Assembly: GCA_029641185.1 (NCBI GenBank)
Contig: JAPWGK010000026.1
Span: 186,001-250,000 of the forward strand
Length of the DNA stretch: 64,000 bases
Reading direction: 5' to 3'
Origin: Pseudofabraea citricarpa
Lineage: Eukaryota > Ascomycota > Leotiomycetes > Helotiales > Dermateaceae
Shown: in pieces, positions 24,033 through 38,760 of the stretch
Layout: each line of letters opens with the position of its first letter
How positions within the stretch are numbered: the first letter of the stretch is position 1
Position numbers and translations under genes: made by a program
The notes under the pieces: generated by a model
Told to the model about the DNA's origin: nothing
The model's input: only the letters and a program-made list of their open reading frames with translations
Database searches by the model: none

Positions 24033-26126
24033 ATGCCGGAAAAACGACGTGCTCCGTCGGGGGCTCCCGAAGAGGGCGAGGACCAAGATGCCTCATCCAG
24101 TACCGATCCACGATTAGCCTCGTAAGTCTGACCTCCCTCCGTCTGAGGAGGTTGCCAGAGATGTTCGAGCAGCGCTGACTGAGCGCTCACAGATGTGAGT
24201 CGTGCAAGTCCAGAAAGTTAAAATGCGACAGAAGCCAGCCAAGTTGCATGCGTTGCCAACGCTCCGGGGCTGAGTGTGTCTACCATGAGAGAAAGAGACC
24301 AGGCTTCCAGGCTGGCTTCCGTCAGACCATGGAGGAGCGGCTAAGTATATATCACTGGTCTTGGTCGACTTGCCTTTGCTAACCATCGTCTAGGTCGTGT
24401 TGAACAAGAACTACAGCAACTCAAGCTACAGCCGCCGTCAGCTATGGATCCAGTCAACCCGACCAATGCCTTGTCCGTCGGCACGTCCACCTCGCACTCC
24501 CACTCCAGTCAGACAGCAAATGCCCAACAATTTGACCAAGTTCCATGGACCAGAACCCGAGATGTCGTCGAAATGTGCCCGCCTAGTGATCTGGTCTACT
24601 CCCTATCGTCTTTGTACTTTCGACATATCCACCCGTGGTTTCCAGTCCTAAGTCCTGATCGAGTGTTTGGTAACTTTCTCAGCCCAGAAGCTACAGATGA
24701 ACCCAGCTTGCTCCATTATGCCATCTTTGGAATCTCGCTCACATTTTCGAACGACCCGCGTCTGGATCGGAAGTCCACCGATTCATACTGGAAATACTGC
24801 AAACGGAAGATCATGCTCGAAATGCTCGAAGATCCGTCATATGATACGCTCGAGGCAATGACCATCCTGACTCTTGATTTGTCTGGTATGACAAATGGGC
24901 CTCAGGTATGGGGCGTTCAGTCGATCATTGTGAACATGTCGGTCCAACTTGGTCTGACCGAGGAAAATATGATCCCCTATATCACGCATGAGGGTGTCCC
25001 AGTTGACGAGTCACTCCGAAGACGACTCTTCTGGGGGGTTTGCCTCGTGGACCGATACATATCTTTGGCAACCTCAAATCCCAGCCTAATGAAAGGAAAC
25101 CTGATCAACAGACATCTTCCAGCCCAAGCGGGTTCGAATCAGGCGTCACGAGCAGGCTCCATTTCCAGTCAGGGTACTTCACAATTTGGAGACAATGCGG
25201 ACCTATTTGATCAGCGCCTGAACCTCATGGCCTTATCTTCGAAAATACATTCGATTCATCTGCAATATGCACACTCTTCACCGACGGAGAGCCCGTCCGG
25301 CTGGATAAGTGAGGCACTTCAAGGAAATCACATATTGGCACAGTGGTTTAACTACCTGCCTCAAAAGTATTCCCTGCGTGCAGAGGTTTATGATACGTGG
25401 AAATTCGCTCCGTGGGAGCCAGGGTTTGTCATGCTCCATGCTGGCTATCATGCTATGGTAATCTACCTCAACGGCCCCTTGGTTTATCCAGGCTACCAGA
25501 TACCAACTCAGCACAGCCGCGAAGAAGCTCTCCACCGGACCATGAGCAGCGTGCAGATGTTGGGCAGAATTTTGTCGATCGTGTATGAAAGGGGGTTCGT
25601 CAATTCTCTTGGCTGGCCTTTTGCATGGGCGCTGTGGACAGCAAGTCGTTTCCAACTCATTCATGAGCACCAGTCTAAGGTTGGCTTTTCGCCACTGTTT
25701 CGTCAGCTACATGAGGGTCTAAGAGAGACAGGCCGGTATTGGCAAATCAGCGGGAAGTATTGGCGTCTCCTAGGCAGAGCAGCCGAGGAGGCAGAGGCAT
25801 TGAGTCTGAGAGGCATAACTCCAAACAAATCTTCTGGGAGGAGTGCTATCTCGGCTGTTTCCGACCTTCGAATGTCCCCCAATGACCTGGTGGATCAGTT
25901 TGGAGCCAGAAACCCGGTGTCAACATCTCACAATCAAAGTACCGAAAATCTAATGCCGACGACAAGCACACCGGACAACAATTCTCTTACAGCAGCTGAT
26001 CCGGGCTACGATCCGAGTCTTGGTGGCTATGTAGATCAGGGTTTTTTCAACTACCAGTCACAAGCCATTCACGACTGGTTTAACACGCCATTGTATCCAA
26101 CGTCTGGTTATCAGCAGGGTCCTTGA
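24033..26126 (+). CDS. Zn(II)2Cys6 transcription factor
   Basis: Nuclear zinc-cluster regulator of about 650 residues. A 30-residue acidic leader is followed, after an intron, by CESCKSRKLKCDRSQPSC and MRCQRSGAEC, a complete six-cysteine cluster. After a second intron comes a coiled-coil-like linker (RVEQELQQLKLQ), then the fungal-specific transcription factor domain (PF04082 type) in one long exon, recognisable by YFRHIHPWFPVLSPDRV near its start and RRRLFWGVCLVDRYIS in the middle. The tail is Asn/Ser/Gln-rich and could be an activation region. The start at 24033 is the first ATG giving an uninterrupted path into the cysteine cluster. The ACS transporter lies 1.8 kb upstream on the same strand, so the two may be functionally paired (inference). 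Confidence 0.92.
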
Positions 26127-29100
26127 GCAAGAAGCAGAGGGGGTTTCCTGCCTGCAATAGGCAATTGACATCAAGTTAACGTTCACAGACCGGCTTAAGA
26201 TTGCGGCTGTGACAACTACCCTGCGACGTGCTGAATTAAACTTTCACCTGATCGATTTTTTCATGCCGCCTATTCACGCTTGGCCTTCCTAGGTGGACCC
26301 TGAAGAGCGCGGTATCAAAATGCTGCCTCAAATCTCGGATGAGGTCATTATTTCATCAATTTTGATGCAGGCTATGAGAAAGGAAGCTGCAGCCCCCAAA
26401 GAAAACAGTCTTTGAAGGTTCTCGGGTCTGCAAAGGGCCATGTGAGGAAGGTCTAGACGGGTCGATATTACTAGAAAATGATTAGAATTGCATCACTACT
26501 GTTTGCTAGTTTTGGATGCTAAAGGTGCCACCGAACGCCATAGGAAAAGTAGTCGATGAGTACCGAAGCCACCACAGTCACTCTCGATCTCCAGAGTATC
26601 AACTCGTGGCTCTTCCCACGATCCCAAGTGAACCCTACCCGCCATGCTAATCGCGGGGTCTGGAACCTTATGGTTTAGTTCCGCGGTCGTCCGAGGACAA
26701 GCTAAGTCAGAGAGTTTGCACAGCTCGGACCCACACAGTGGACCAAGGTGGTAAAGTTTATCAACAGGCCCTGGCTCCCGCCCCTCTCAGCCAGGCTGAA
26801 AACCTGCTGGTGTAAACTCTAAATTGAGTGGAAGACCCTGTTTAGAAATGATGGTCATCTCGCTTCCCCACGAGGTCATTCGAAGTTTGCGTTGCCGAGG
26901 AGCCTTTGCTGATGCTTGACTTTCTCGTGTGCGCAATTATATACTTTTTTCCGCGGTCCAGACGAGTCGAATGGCAATGGCGACCTACCTCTTCAGCGAG
27001 AGCGAGTGTGCCTCCAGGTTTCAGAAGACATGCAGTATCGGAGGTCCCTTGAGAATAATCTGCTTCCCCGGATAAATTGGGCAGGATCGGGCACAGTGAT
27101 CGACTCCAGGTCATTGATACAGAATCACGAAACCCCTGAGACTAGCCTCATATGAACGGAGATTTATTAAGGGATAAAGTGGATAAGATGAGATGCCCAA
27201 CTCTTTGGAGACGGACCGGTAACACCAAACGGCATTATCAGAATACTGTGAGTTATGGAAAATGAAGGGATCCAGCAACACGCAACTCCCAACCGGAACA
27301 TTCTCCTCGAATCCTCACATCTCAATCTGGAAATCCAGAGACCTGCGAAACTGGAGTCTGCCTCGATCTTACTCTGCATCGTCGGTCTTCCTCCCATGCC
27401 GCATAGACTGCAAGCGACGAGAAAGAATATATGGCTAACTTTCTGATTGCAGGCTCGACCGTTCGATGATTGATGGCCTTCGATCGGCAGTGCAATGGCT
27501 CGACTACCTCAAGACATTCCGAAGTTTATACTAAGATCATTCGATGCTGGATAGCCGATACCGATACGAAGAGTTGTCAATGTTGCTCTTCAGCACATTC
27601 AGGTGAAACCTTCAAACGATAAAACATTCACGAACTAGGCATGCGATTGGAAAGGGGTTCACAATTAAGCCGATACAAGACGAGCACTTGCTATCTTATC
27701 TCTCTAGATTATGTTCCGAACATGATATGGGCTTGCAGATGGCGACTTCAGATGCAGTTGATTCACGACAATCATAAGCGGCAGTGTTCTAGACTTGGAT
27801 TCTAGGCTTCGAGATGCCGGCATGGATTACAACTGAGACATGTTTACTTCACAAAAATCGAATGTGCAGAATGCCTTGCACGCAGCGAGTCTGCCGGTAC
27901 ATCAAATGTATGGCCCGTCACATTCCACAAGGTTATTAACATCAAACTCAAAACATCCAGCGGTGTAGGAGATGCCCAACACTGGCCACTAAGAAATGAG
28001 ATACTGCTCCCAGAGGATGTGGTCTGAGGTTCAGATTACCAAAATCAAGAGGATCACCGTAGGATAGGTATGTCTAACTTTGTCTGCAGTGTCGATTCCA
28101 CCAACCAGGAATATCTCATACAGTACCATTCTACGCGACTTCCCAAACTCTCGCTTCCTCCAAAGAATCTCGAAGCTGGCTGAATCACCACCAAAAAGCG
28201 ACGCATGTATAAGCATCTGTATTTATTCAACCCGCGATTTTCTATTCTGGTGTTCCACGATTCCAGACTTGGCGTCGTATTTTGCGGCTGGTACGGAAAA
28301 AATCGTTGAAGTTCGCTGGCAGGTGGCAACTACCGACAAATAAGGCTTGGTGGTTGTTCTCCTTTGCAACTTTGTCAAAAGAACAAAACTTAAAAAGAAA
28401 AAATAGGCAATCCCCCGGCATCTCGACTCCCCCTCCCCCCTAAACCCCTTTACCGTCATAACCACCTCGCCATCAACGCGAATGACGGAGGAGAATCCTT
28501 AAAACAGTCGATTTAATCGTACTCGCCTCTTCCAGAAGTCACCCTTGCCTGCCGGTAGTGCACACGTCAGATTCTACATTACGTCACTCTGGCAAGCAGT
28601 GCTTCTTCAACTCCCGCAATTCTACGGTACTTCCGTACCGCAGGACAACATCAACCAACAGCGGATGTGGCATTAGAAGGCGATGGAACGCCAGAACGGG
28701 GAAAGGTTTCTGCCAAACACAAAATCGTGAGGGATGTTGTGGGTTTACCCCATATGGGAACCGAGCAGCATTCCACTGTCCGTCGTGGTGTTGTAGTATC
28801 TTCGTGTGAAAAGTTTGAAAATGCAGCGCCCAAAAATAGCAGCTGAAGAGCAGGATGCAACGGAGGGGGATTTTCCCGGCGAGAAATACGTAATAGTAAC
28901 AGTAACAGAAGTACCAGAAAGGGAGGGGGTGTGGTAAGATGTAAGACTATGTAGCAGTAGAAACATTGAGTAAATTTTATAGAATTATTACAGTTTGAAC
29001 CTAAAACAAGCTGGCGCTTCCTATATTCATATTGATCTACCTTGCGCTGGCTCTCCTTTCCCTCTACTAGCTATGTTGTATTATACTTGCTAGCAACACT

Positions 29101-29860
29101 TCTCATTTCCGACCCGCAACCTTGAAATCTCATCTATCTCATGTGTATTATGTTGCCTCTCACAGACAATTCAACAGTTAAAAAAGACTGTAGAACCTAA
29201 TTTTTGGGGGTAGAAAAAACATAGGGGGAGGGAGGGGATAGTGAACAAGAAGGCAAAATAACAAAGGAAAATAAAACCGACGCGTCCAAGTCGGCATGTT
29301 TGTATCCTCAGTAGTCTAATCCGATTCTCGCACTTCCGTTGTGAAACAAGTAAAAGCTAGGGTTGGAAAGAGAAAGATTTTCTCCCGTAGTGTCTGAATT
29401 TTTCTAACAATAAACCTTCGTTCGTGCTCAGTCTCCGAGTCTTGAGTATACTATAACCAGTGAGGATCGTAGTATTAATCCTCTCTCTGCATACCACCTA
29501 CCTCCTACCTGCAATGCATATAGACAGAGAGAGAGAGAGGAAAGAAAATAGAAGACGGAGGAACCAAGGGTTTATATCAACCCGCTACTACGCTACACCA
29601 AACCACTTCGTAGTTTATCCCCAAAAATGAAACTATAGAAGGACTTTGCACAACACAAGCAGTGGAAAGAAGTCATACAACCCCTTCCCGGGCTACCAAA
29701 GCAGCTGAAGTCAGACATTGTTAGCTAGCCCTTCAAATATCGACGTTCGTTCATGATTAGAACTAGCAGGCCATCACCTTCAGGGAAAGAAAAAGGCTAG
29801 AGTGATTGCTGAAACCCATGGCATTGAAAGCTTGCTCATCGTCGAGAGTATCTTGTCGGC

Positions 29861-29917
29861 CTGCCTGTCTGTCTGCCTGTCAGGCTGTCTGCCTGCCTGC
29901 CTGCCTGCCTGCCTGCC
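29861..29917. repeat. CTGC/CTGT tetranucleotide microsatellite
   Basis: Imperfect CTGC and CTGT units repeat for about 57 bp, becoming perfect CTGC at the right end. Confidence 0.9.
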
Positions 29918-31134
29918 AACTTGCGGTAGAATGCAACAACAAGCAACAATCGTCTGGTTCATAACCTCATCAGCTGAAAGATTCTACGCCTGTGATCTAG
30001 CTACTCGTGAATATAGCAGAGAGCGTTTTATCCAGTGCTGTGGTTTGGTTTTTTGTTCAGGGCTCTTCATCTTTCAGAGGCCCCCCCTTGCAGAGGTGAC
30101 ATTACTGTATGCCCACTGCCCAGCAGTTCGGAGGGGGTCTAGTGCACGGGTAGGCCTTCTCCCTTCTACGATCCCAGGAGCTAGATGGGAGGAATTAAAC
30201 CCTTCGTGTCAGCATACTCTGCATATAACGAATTATCGGATCACAGTATATCCCTTCTGTAATTCATTAAGAGAAGGGGTCTATGTTATGACCATTAATA
30301 GTCTCAGCAATACACTCCTCAGCTGTCATATAGCTCGTTTTCATTAGCCTGGACGTCACAGTCTTAGTGTACTATCCCTCTGAGAAATCCCATCTCTTCC
30401 GGGTCCTCACCCCAGACTACCTAGTTTAGAGGATCTCTCATTGGCAGAGGGCGGTTTATCTACTTAGGTAATTCGCACAGATAATTAAGCCACCGAAGGG
30501 CTTATAACTTTTTTAAGGGAACAACCTAAGCTAACCTAACCCCCACGCCCCCAAGAGAGGAGTGCACATGCCCTAGTCACATAACACGCATACCCTTCAC
30601 CAGTGCATCAGACTGCACCACCCTCCTCCTCGCATACCCGTGCTCTGCCACCAGTGACAAAGAGACAGACAAGCAAACTCCGCTCCACTTCCCTCCTCCC
30701 CGTCCTGCTCGCTCCTAGCCTCGCTAAAAGCAGAAGAAGCAAAAAAGGGGGAGGAGAAGCATACGCTCCCCTCAGGCATGGACCGTCAAACTCCGAAAAG
30801 CCAAATAAACAAGACCTACATGCAGGCCGAGAGACGGCGGGCGAGCAAGAGCCAACGTACGTTTCGTGCATGGAAACGATTGGGCGGCAGAGCACTCCGT
30901 ACCTCGCAGAGTCGTAGAACCTCAGCCAGGCCAGGATAGAAAGGAAACGAAAGGAACATTGGAAGCACGGCGGTGGGTAGGGAAGGGTACGGGGGCAGGG
31001 TAGGGTTGGGTATGGACCTACTCAGTTGGGCGCGCCGGCCGAGGTCTTGTAGACAGAAGCGGCTTAATAAAAACACCTCGGTCCTAATATAATCGACGAT
31101 TGCATTCAAGCCTCTTTTTATCGTACGTAGACCC

Positions 31135-31325
31135 ACTTGCAGAAAAGAAGAATAAGCAATCCACATTCATACATATCTTTATTCACTACTCCGTACAGCA
31201 CAAGTACCGAGCGCCGTACGAAAGCCTATTTATGTTATGTGAATTCATTGCCCGGGTGGTTGAGAGAGAACTCCTATAGCGGAGGAAACAAATTAAGTAC
31301 AGGTAGTGGCTCTAGCGCGCCTTCC
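31135..31325 (+). repeat. diverged repeat, copy 1 (order A-B)
   Basis: Block A (31135-31214, starting CACTTGCAGAAAAG and ending GTACCGAGC) is followed by block B (31239-31325, starting GTGAATTCATTG and ending CGCCTTCC). Both have a second copy near 32.0-32.2 kb, same orientation, by eye about 80% identical. Block B contains the hairpin-forming CTCCTATAGCGGAG. Confidence 0.8.
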
Positions 31326-32005
31326 TATCTTGCACTCACTCATATTCTTTCCTAGCAAAAAGTGATTCTCACATATCCTCTAAAATGAAGCTATTCCCAG
31401 CTTGTCCACTGCAAGAACCTAAATCCCCTTGTATCTTGTCATCTGAATTGTTTCCTCCCGTACAGAACACGTGCCGTAGGCCCGTAGTATTCTCTTTTTT
31501 AATTTCCTGTTCCCTTGATTCCTCTCTCCTAGTTCAAGTTCCTGTCGGTTCCTGTTATTTAGAGTAGATAGCCAGCTTCCCGAGCCCGTTCTATCTCCAT
31601 CTAACTATATATGCCATCTAACTCCATATGCTTCCTTGACGATCTTCTATTCTTTAGGAGCTCACATCTTCGTGGTCCCTAGCTATGGTTTACTCCCATA
31701 ATCTCAGACATACCCCTATTATACGTAATCAGAGTCGGAATACAACGCGTACTGTGGCTTTGCGTGCTTGAAGGACAAAAAGTCGTTCTCGTAAAAGAAA
31801 AAAAGAAAAAAGAAGAAAAAAAAAAGAAACGTAAAATCGTGTGGTGTAAAAAGTATATTCGTACTAAAATACGTGCCGTAATGCTGATCGTGTGAGGAGG
31901 AAGTTGCATGCGCAGATTATTGAGAATGAATCTTAAGTAAGGGCTGAAAACGAAGATATACTTGAAAAATACCGTTCTCTCGTGGACACAGAGCCTAAAT
32001 AGACT

Positions 32006-32183
32006 GTGTGAATTGATTGTCTGGGTGGTTGAAGAAGGGAGAACTCCTGTAGCGGAGGAAACGGCTTAAATACAGGTGGTGGCTCTAGCATACCTTCCCA
32101 GGCGTTATACCACTTGCAGAAAGGAAGACAGGCATCCACATTTATACATACGTTCATTCACTACAGTACAGGTACCGAGCCTC
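32006..32183 (+). repeat. diverged repeat, copy 2 (order B-A)
   Basis: Same two blocks as copy 1 but in the opposite order: B (32006-32098) then A (32110-32181). The hairpin is kept as CTCCTGTAGCGGAG, with a change only in the loop. Many differences between the copies are transitions. Confidence 0.8.
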
Positions 32184-33334
32184 TCGTGAACTGCCAGTCA
32201 TCAATTAATCACCAATCAAGTTGAGTCACGTCAATTCAATAAAGTTAAAAGCAGGCCAAAATTGAGTTATTGACAACAAGTTGCAAGATGTGTGGAATAG
32301 ACTTTTTATTCTTTTCTTCTTCATAATGGTATCAAGCTCAGAGTGAACAGCGAAAAGAAAATCACCCTGCAAGCAATTCCTGCCTTTCTTCCCTACTACA
32401 TAAAGGCTGAAAGCATTTGTAATTCCTTTCTCGCTCATCCATCGCCATTCATCAGTTCTGTGTTTCTCCCAAGTCCTTCACCGTCTGAATGGACAAGGAG
32501 CACTTCCGTAATGCCATCAGCGTATTCTGTGTATCAAAGTTACGTTAAAAAGCGTATCGCTCTCCCTCTTTCTTTCTCGTGAGAAAAAAAGTGAGATATG
32601 CCTGTGATATGGTACGCCCGAAGTGTCTTTCCGCTGATGAAGAAAAAATTGCAAAAAGAAGAGTTCTTCTCCTCATTCGTTTCCTTCCTTCCTTGATACA
32701 TCCCCTCAGATGTATCGTTGAAAGGAAAAAACTTTTGAGAAATCCACTTTTGTCTATCGTAAAAGAGCCGATGGCGAAGAATGCCAGCCAAATGAAAAAC
32801 ATGATAAAGGCAGTGATCATCTATGATGCAAAAAAGCAAGACCCAATGACCTTCGAAATTAGAAAGAAGATTCCGAACCGTATCTCATCATAATGCGTTG
32901 TGGAAACCCAGGTAGTTTTGTATTTCCTTCCCATTTTCCCAGGTAAAAGCATCATGACCGATACGCCGCATGTGGCAATCTCATGCGCTGCCCGATCTCC
33001 CTTCGGTCATCTATTGGGTATCAAGAGAGGATCGCAGTAACAAAAGGCAACGCTATCTATCGTATGCATCTCGTTGGTAATAACAACCAGCTGACTTCTT
33101 TATGCAAGGAGGCACAAAAAGTAAGCTTGTCGTCGTCGAAGGGCCGTAAAAAAAAGTCGAAAATGTCGCAGAATGATAAACTCGAAAGCAAGTAATTATT
33201 GAAAACGAAAAGCAGGAAAAGTGTTGTATCCTCGATGGCCGATGCCATGACGATACCCGTTGACGCCTCTGTCCCAGATCTAATGTATCGAGTCGTAAAA
33301 GAGATCAAAGAACAAAGCGTCGTGAGGTGGTAAT

Positions 33335-35642
<2,308 letters not shown>

Positions 35643-37427
35643 ATTGGTTGTTGTAGGTGACTTCGTAAGGCTGAGTGAGAGGTGTTGTATTTGTGAAAGA
35701 GGGATGTATTATCGGCTTGTGAGGGCAAGTCGTGTAGGCGTGAAATCTTTCTATTCTCTGCAAAGACCGTGAAGAGATCTAAGGAGAGACTGAAAGAAGA
35801 TGCGTGGAAAAAAACTACTGAACCGAAACGCGATCGAAACGATGACTCTTTGCTCCTGGATAAGAGAAAAGTCAAATGCTCGTGAACTGTACTATGCCTT
35901 CGAAAGAAACAACTTCCAAAGGAGTGAAAAGGACAGAAAGGGATTATGGGAATTCAGTTGATGTGGGTGTGGGAGGGAGGGTTGTGGAGGAGAGAAAAGA
36001 AAGGAAATCGAGGCAAAAAATTCTGGTGACAAGATGTATTGGGATTTCTCGCTTAAGCGCATTAGCACGCTAGCCTGATCAATAGCGGCGCTGGAAGCCT
36101 GGGGACTGGAAGTGACTGGGACCGGGACCTTCTCCCTTCTCTTCTCTCACACCGGCGGGCCCAGTGCTTGCTACACTTGCCCCTAAGATGCGTGCGTTTC
36201 ATTTTCTGTCACCATGACTTCTCACCGCCTCCCACACTCAAGTCAGCCAGTCAGCCAGTCGACCAGTCACCAGTCACCCAGCAGCCCTGGAAATGGAAAT
36301 GGAAAAGGAGGTCGTGGCCGCACGTGAGCCCTGAGCCCTGAGCCCTGAGCCGTGAGTCGTGCATACTATGCAGCCGTTTGCCTTCTCGCACATCCGAGTC
36401 AGTTCCATTGGATGCTACACATGACGCCGACCCCGTGGCGCTGAAGATGTTATCGCACGCTGCTACGGCATTGGCCGAGGGGCTGAGGAACCTTTGTCTC
36501 TGCGGTGACGACTCTGCATGGTGGAAATGGCGGAGAAGAGGGACAACAAACATCTCCTACGTACTTCCGCACACTACGAGCTACCGGTCCAAGGCTACAA
36601 GCTCTAGACAAATCTTCCTGGTGGACCAGGCCTTCCGCCGTTCTGGTAGCATAGATGATAGAACAGCTCTTCCGTACTATCTCAAAGCTTATACCCTTCT
36701 GGACCCTGATGCACCTTAAAAAGTGGGATGGTCCGGGGGAAGAGAAGACGTAAAGGCACTTTCAGTGCCATCGTTGCCATTCTCATACATGATGCCGGTA
36801 CTTGAGAAATGGGTATCACTTCCCAGCAAGATGCATGAGGATGAGACCCAACAACCTGCATGCAAGTGGCAGAAATATGTGAGCTCTTGCCAGCTCACAC
36901 ACATCATAAAAGCAATACTACCTCGACTCTATTACTTTGGCCAAACAAGGTTAAAGGAACGACCCTTACCATGGTTGTCATGGTATGCGAGAGTAGCAGA
37001 GATCTTCAACCATCAAAGTGGCGGCACCTCCATCCATCCTTTCACTAACGCTGGACACGGAACAATGCTTCCTCATCACAGTCTAGTAAAAAAGAAACTC
37101 TCCTAGGAGCTCCTATCTTCTTTGATGGACCACAAATTTATCGTTGCAGTGCTCTTTGCATTTCAAAAACTATTCTGGTGACTTGGTAAACAAGAGAACA
37201 GCATGCTTGCAGTAACCTTGATGGCTCATTATCAAGGGATGGTAGGCGCCTGGTGCGGAAGACTCCATGTCGCACCTCTCAGTCACATCAATCACCACTC
37301 CGACAACCGAATCAAAGTCATCAATCATGCAAACCGATATTCGCCATTGATGCCTAATATTTTACACCCATATCACCCTGTGAATGTCCCAAAGCACAAT
37401 GAACGAAGAAACAGCCCTTCCCTTCCT
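35643..37427. other. intergenic, tandem short repeats
   Basis: Upstream flank of DED1 and downstream flank of the proteasome gene. It contains tandem CAGTCAGC-type units (36240-36280) and a GAGCCCT heptamer repeat (36324-36352). No gene recognised. Confidence 0.5.
36324..36352. repeat. GAGCCCT heptamer tandem repeat
   Basis: About four copies of TGAGCCC, the last imperfect. Confidence 0.85.
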
Positions 37428-38140
37428 TTAAGGACATGGAATTCTAGCCTCATCGTCATATTCCACCTCCCTAATACCATCCTTCGTGATAACCTTGACC
37501 ATCATTCCCTTGAAATCGATGGGCAGCCGTCTCTTCAACTCATCCGTGCACAGATGTAACAACTCAATTCCACGCTCGTAATCGATATCGGGTTGATGGT
37601 GTTTATCTAGGATCGAGAGACAGTAGTATTGTGCGTATCCGTGAGCGGCATATGGGACGGGTGCAAGTGACGCTAGGTAGTCCATCCAGTACAGGCTGGG
37701 CTTGTCGGTAATAGGATCAACACCACCCAGGAGCAGGTTGACGTTGTATGGTTTTCGGGATCGCAGACTAGATGCTAGTTCACCTCGAACAAAGTTCGCA
37801 ACTGCGGAGGGAGAGAGGTCGATTCCATTGCGCATCGAGTACAGCTGTGCATTTGCTTGGATGTATTCTGCGAATTGGACTGTACAGGTCAGCTACCACT
37901 CCACCCAACATGGGAAGACCCTCATACTTGTATCTCCTGCTTCTCCGGAAAATGCCATCAAAGTGTGCTTGTTGAGTGATCTTGTCTTATCATCCGCAGC
38001 CTTGAGAATGGTGGCACCTCTCATGGCAGCTTTGGAAGCCGCAATGAGGGTGAAATCCTTGCCAGTAATTCCAAGTAGAACCTCCCTGCAGATCAGATGT
38101 TAGCATAGCAATGTATCTCATGGTCAGGGGAGACGTACAT
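37428..38140 (-). CDS. PRE1: 20S proteasome subunit beta-4 (beta type-2)
   Basis: Non-catalytic beta subunit of the 20S proteasome core, 203 residues after splicing, the usual family length. It begins MEVLLGITGKDFTLIAAS and has no propeptide or catalytic Thr1, as expected for beta-4. Further landmarks are DDKTRSLNKHTLMAFSGEAGD, QFAEYIQAN, RKPYNVNLLLGG and SLYWMDYLASLAPVPYAAHGYA. Introns are 38086-38138 and 37880-37927. The first intron splits the start codon: exon 1 contributes only AT and exon 2 supplies G. Translating the unspliced ATG at 38140 gives a stop after 15 codons, so splicing is required. The gene is divergent from RRP9, with 620 bp between them. Confidence 0.95.
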
Positions 38141-38760
38141 GTTGATGATTGTTGAGAGTTGTAGATGTTGGGTGGAGTTCAGAGACTCAGATGGATGTCT
38201 TTGGAGCTCCTACGCGTAGAGCTTCTGCCTCGTCGACGTTGCTTCCACTAGCGCGAGATCCCTGTCACTACTTTCACATAGGAAACGAAGGTCTTGAGAA
38301 CTTAACCCAGATTCTTTATTTTATTACTTGCCAGTTTTAATATTAACAGTAAACTATCACTCGGTACATTCATGTTTTTTCTCCTTCTTTTTTTTACTTT
38401 CCTCTTTGGTAGATGTGGCCTAGAAGCTCAACCTTCTTCCGTAAACATAAGCAGTACAAGCTGAACAAGCATATAAAGCCACCGATCAAAGAAAACATAC
38501 AGATTCCGAGAGTGTAAGTATACTATGAAGAATACAGATTTCGGATTTTGGAAGAGTTGTACTCGAATATCATTATCTTTACCAACGCAGCCAATGCTAT
38601 GTTTTTCTGAACGCATGCCAATCACGTGAGGTCAGAGTCTCCACGTCGGGTCGGATCATACTGGCGCCGGAGGTCTTGGCGGCAGAATAATTATTTTTCA
38701 TTGAGAGGACCAAAACTTTCGCGGCAGGCATTTTCCAATCCGCAAGTCAAGCCCACCAAA

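Larger units (their letters stand above)
26127..33334. other. 7.2-kb gene-poor region
   Basis: No convincing protein gene. It holds a CTGC/CTGT microsatellite (29861-29917), a poly-purine run (31790-31835) and a rearranged diverged repeat pair (31135-31325 and 32006-32183). A stretch open on both strands around 28560-28850 and a hydrophobic minus-strand frame around 32545-32820 are candidates only. The right end is the 3' flank of the DED1 gene. I found no tRNA or rRNA here. Confidence 0.5.

Noticed and set aside
30603..31166. Frames of about 100 codons on both strands in the gene desert
   Set aside because: Rich in Ser/Arg, no domain, and open on both strands, so likely chance.
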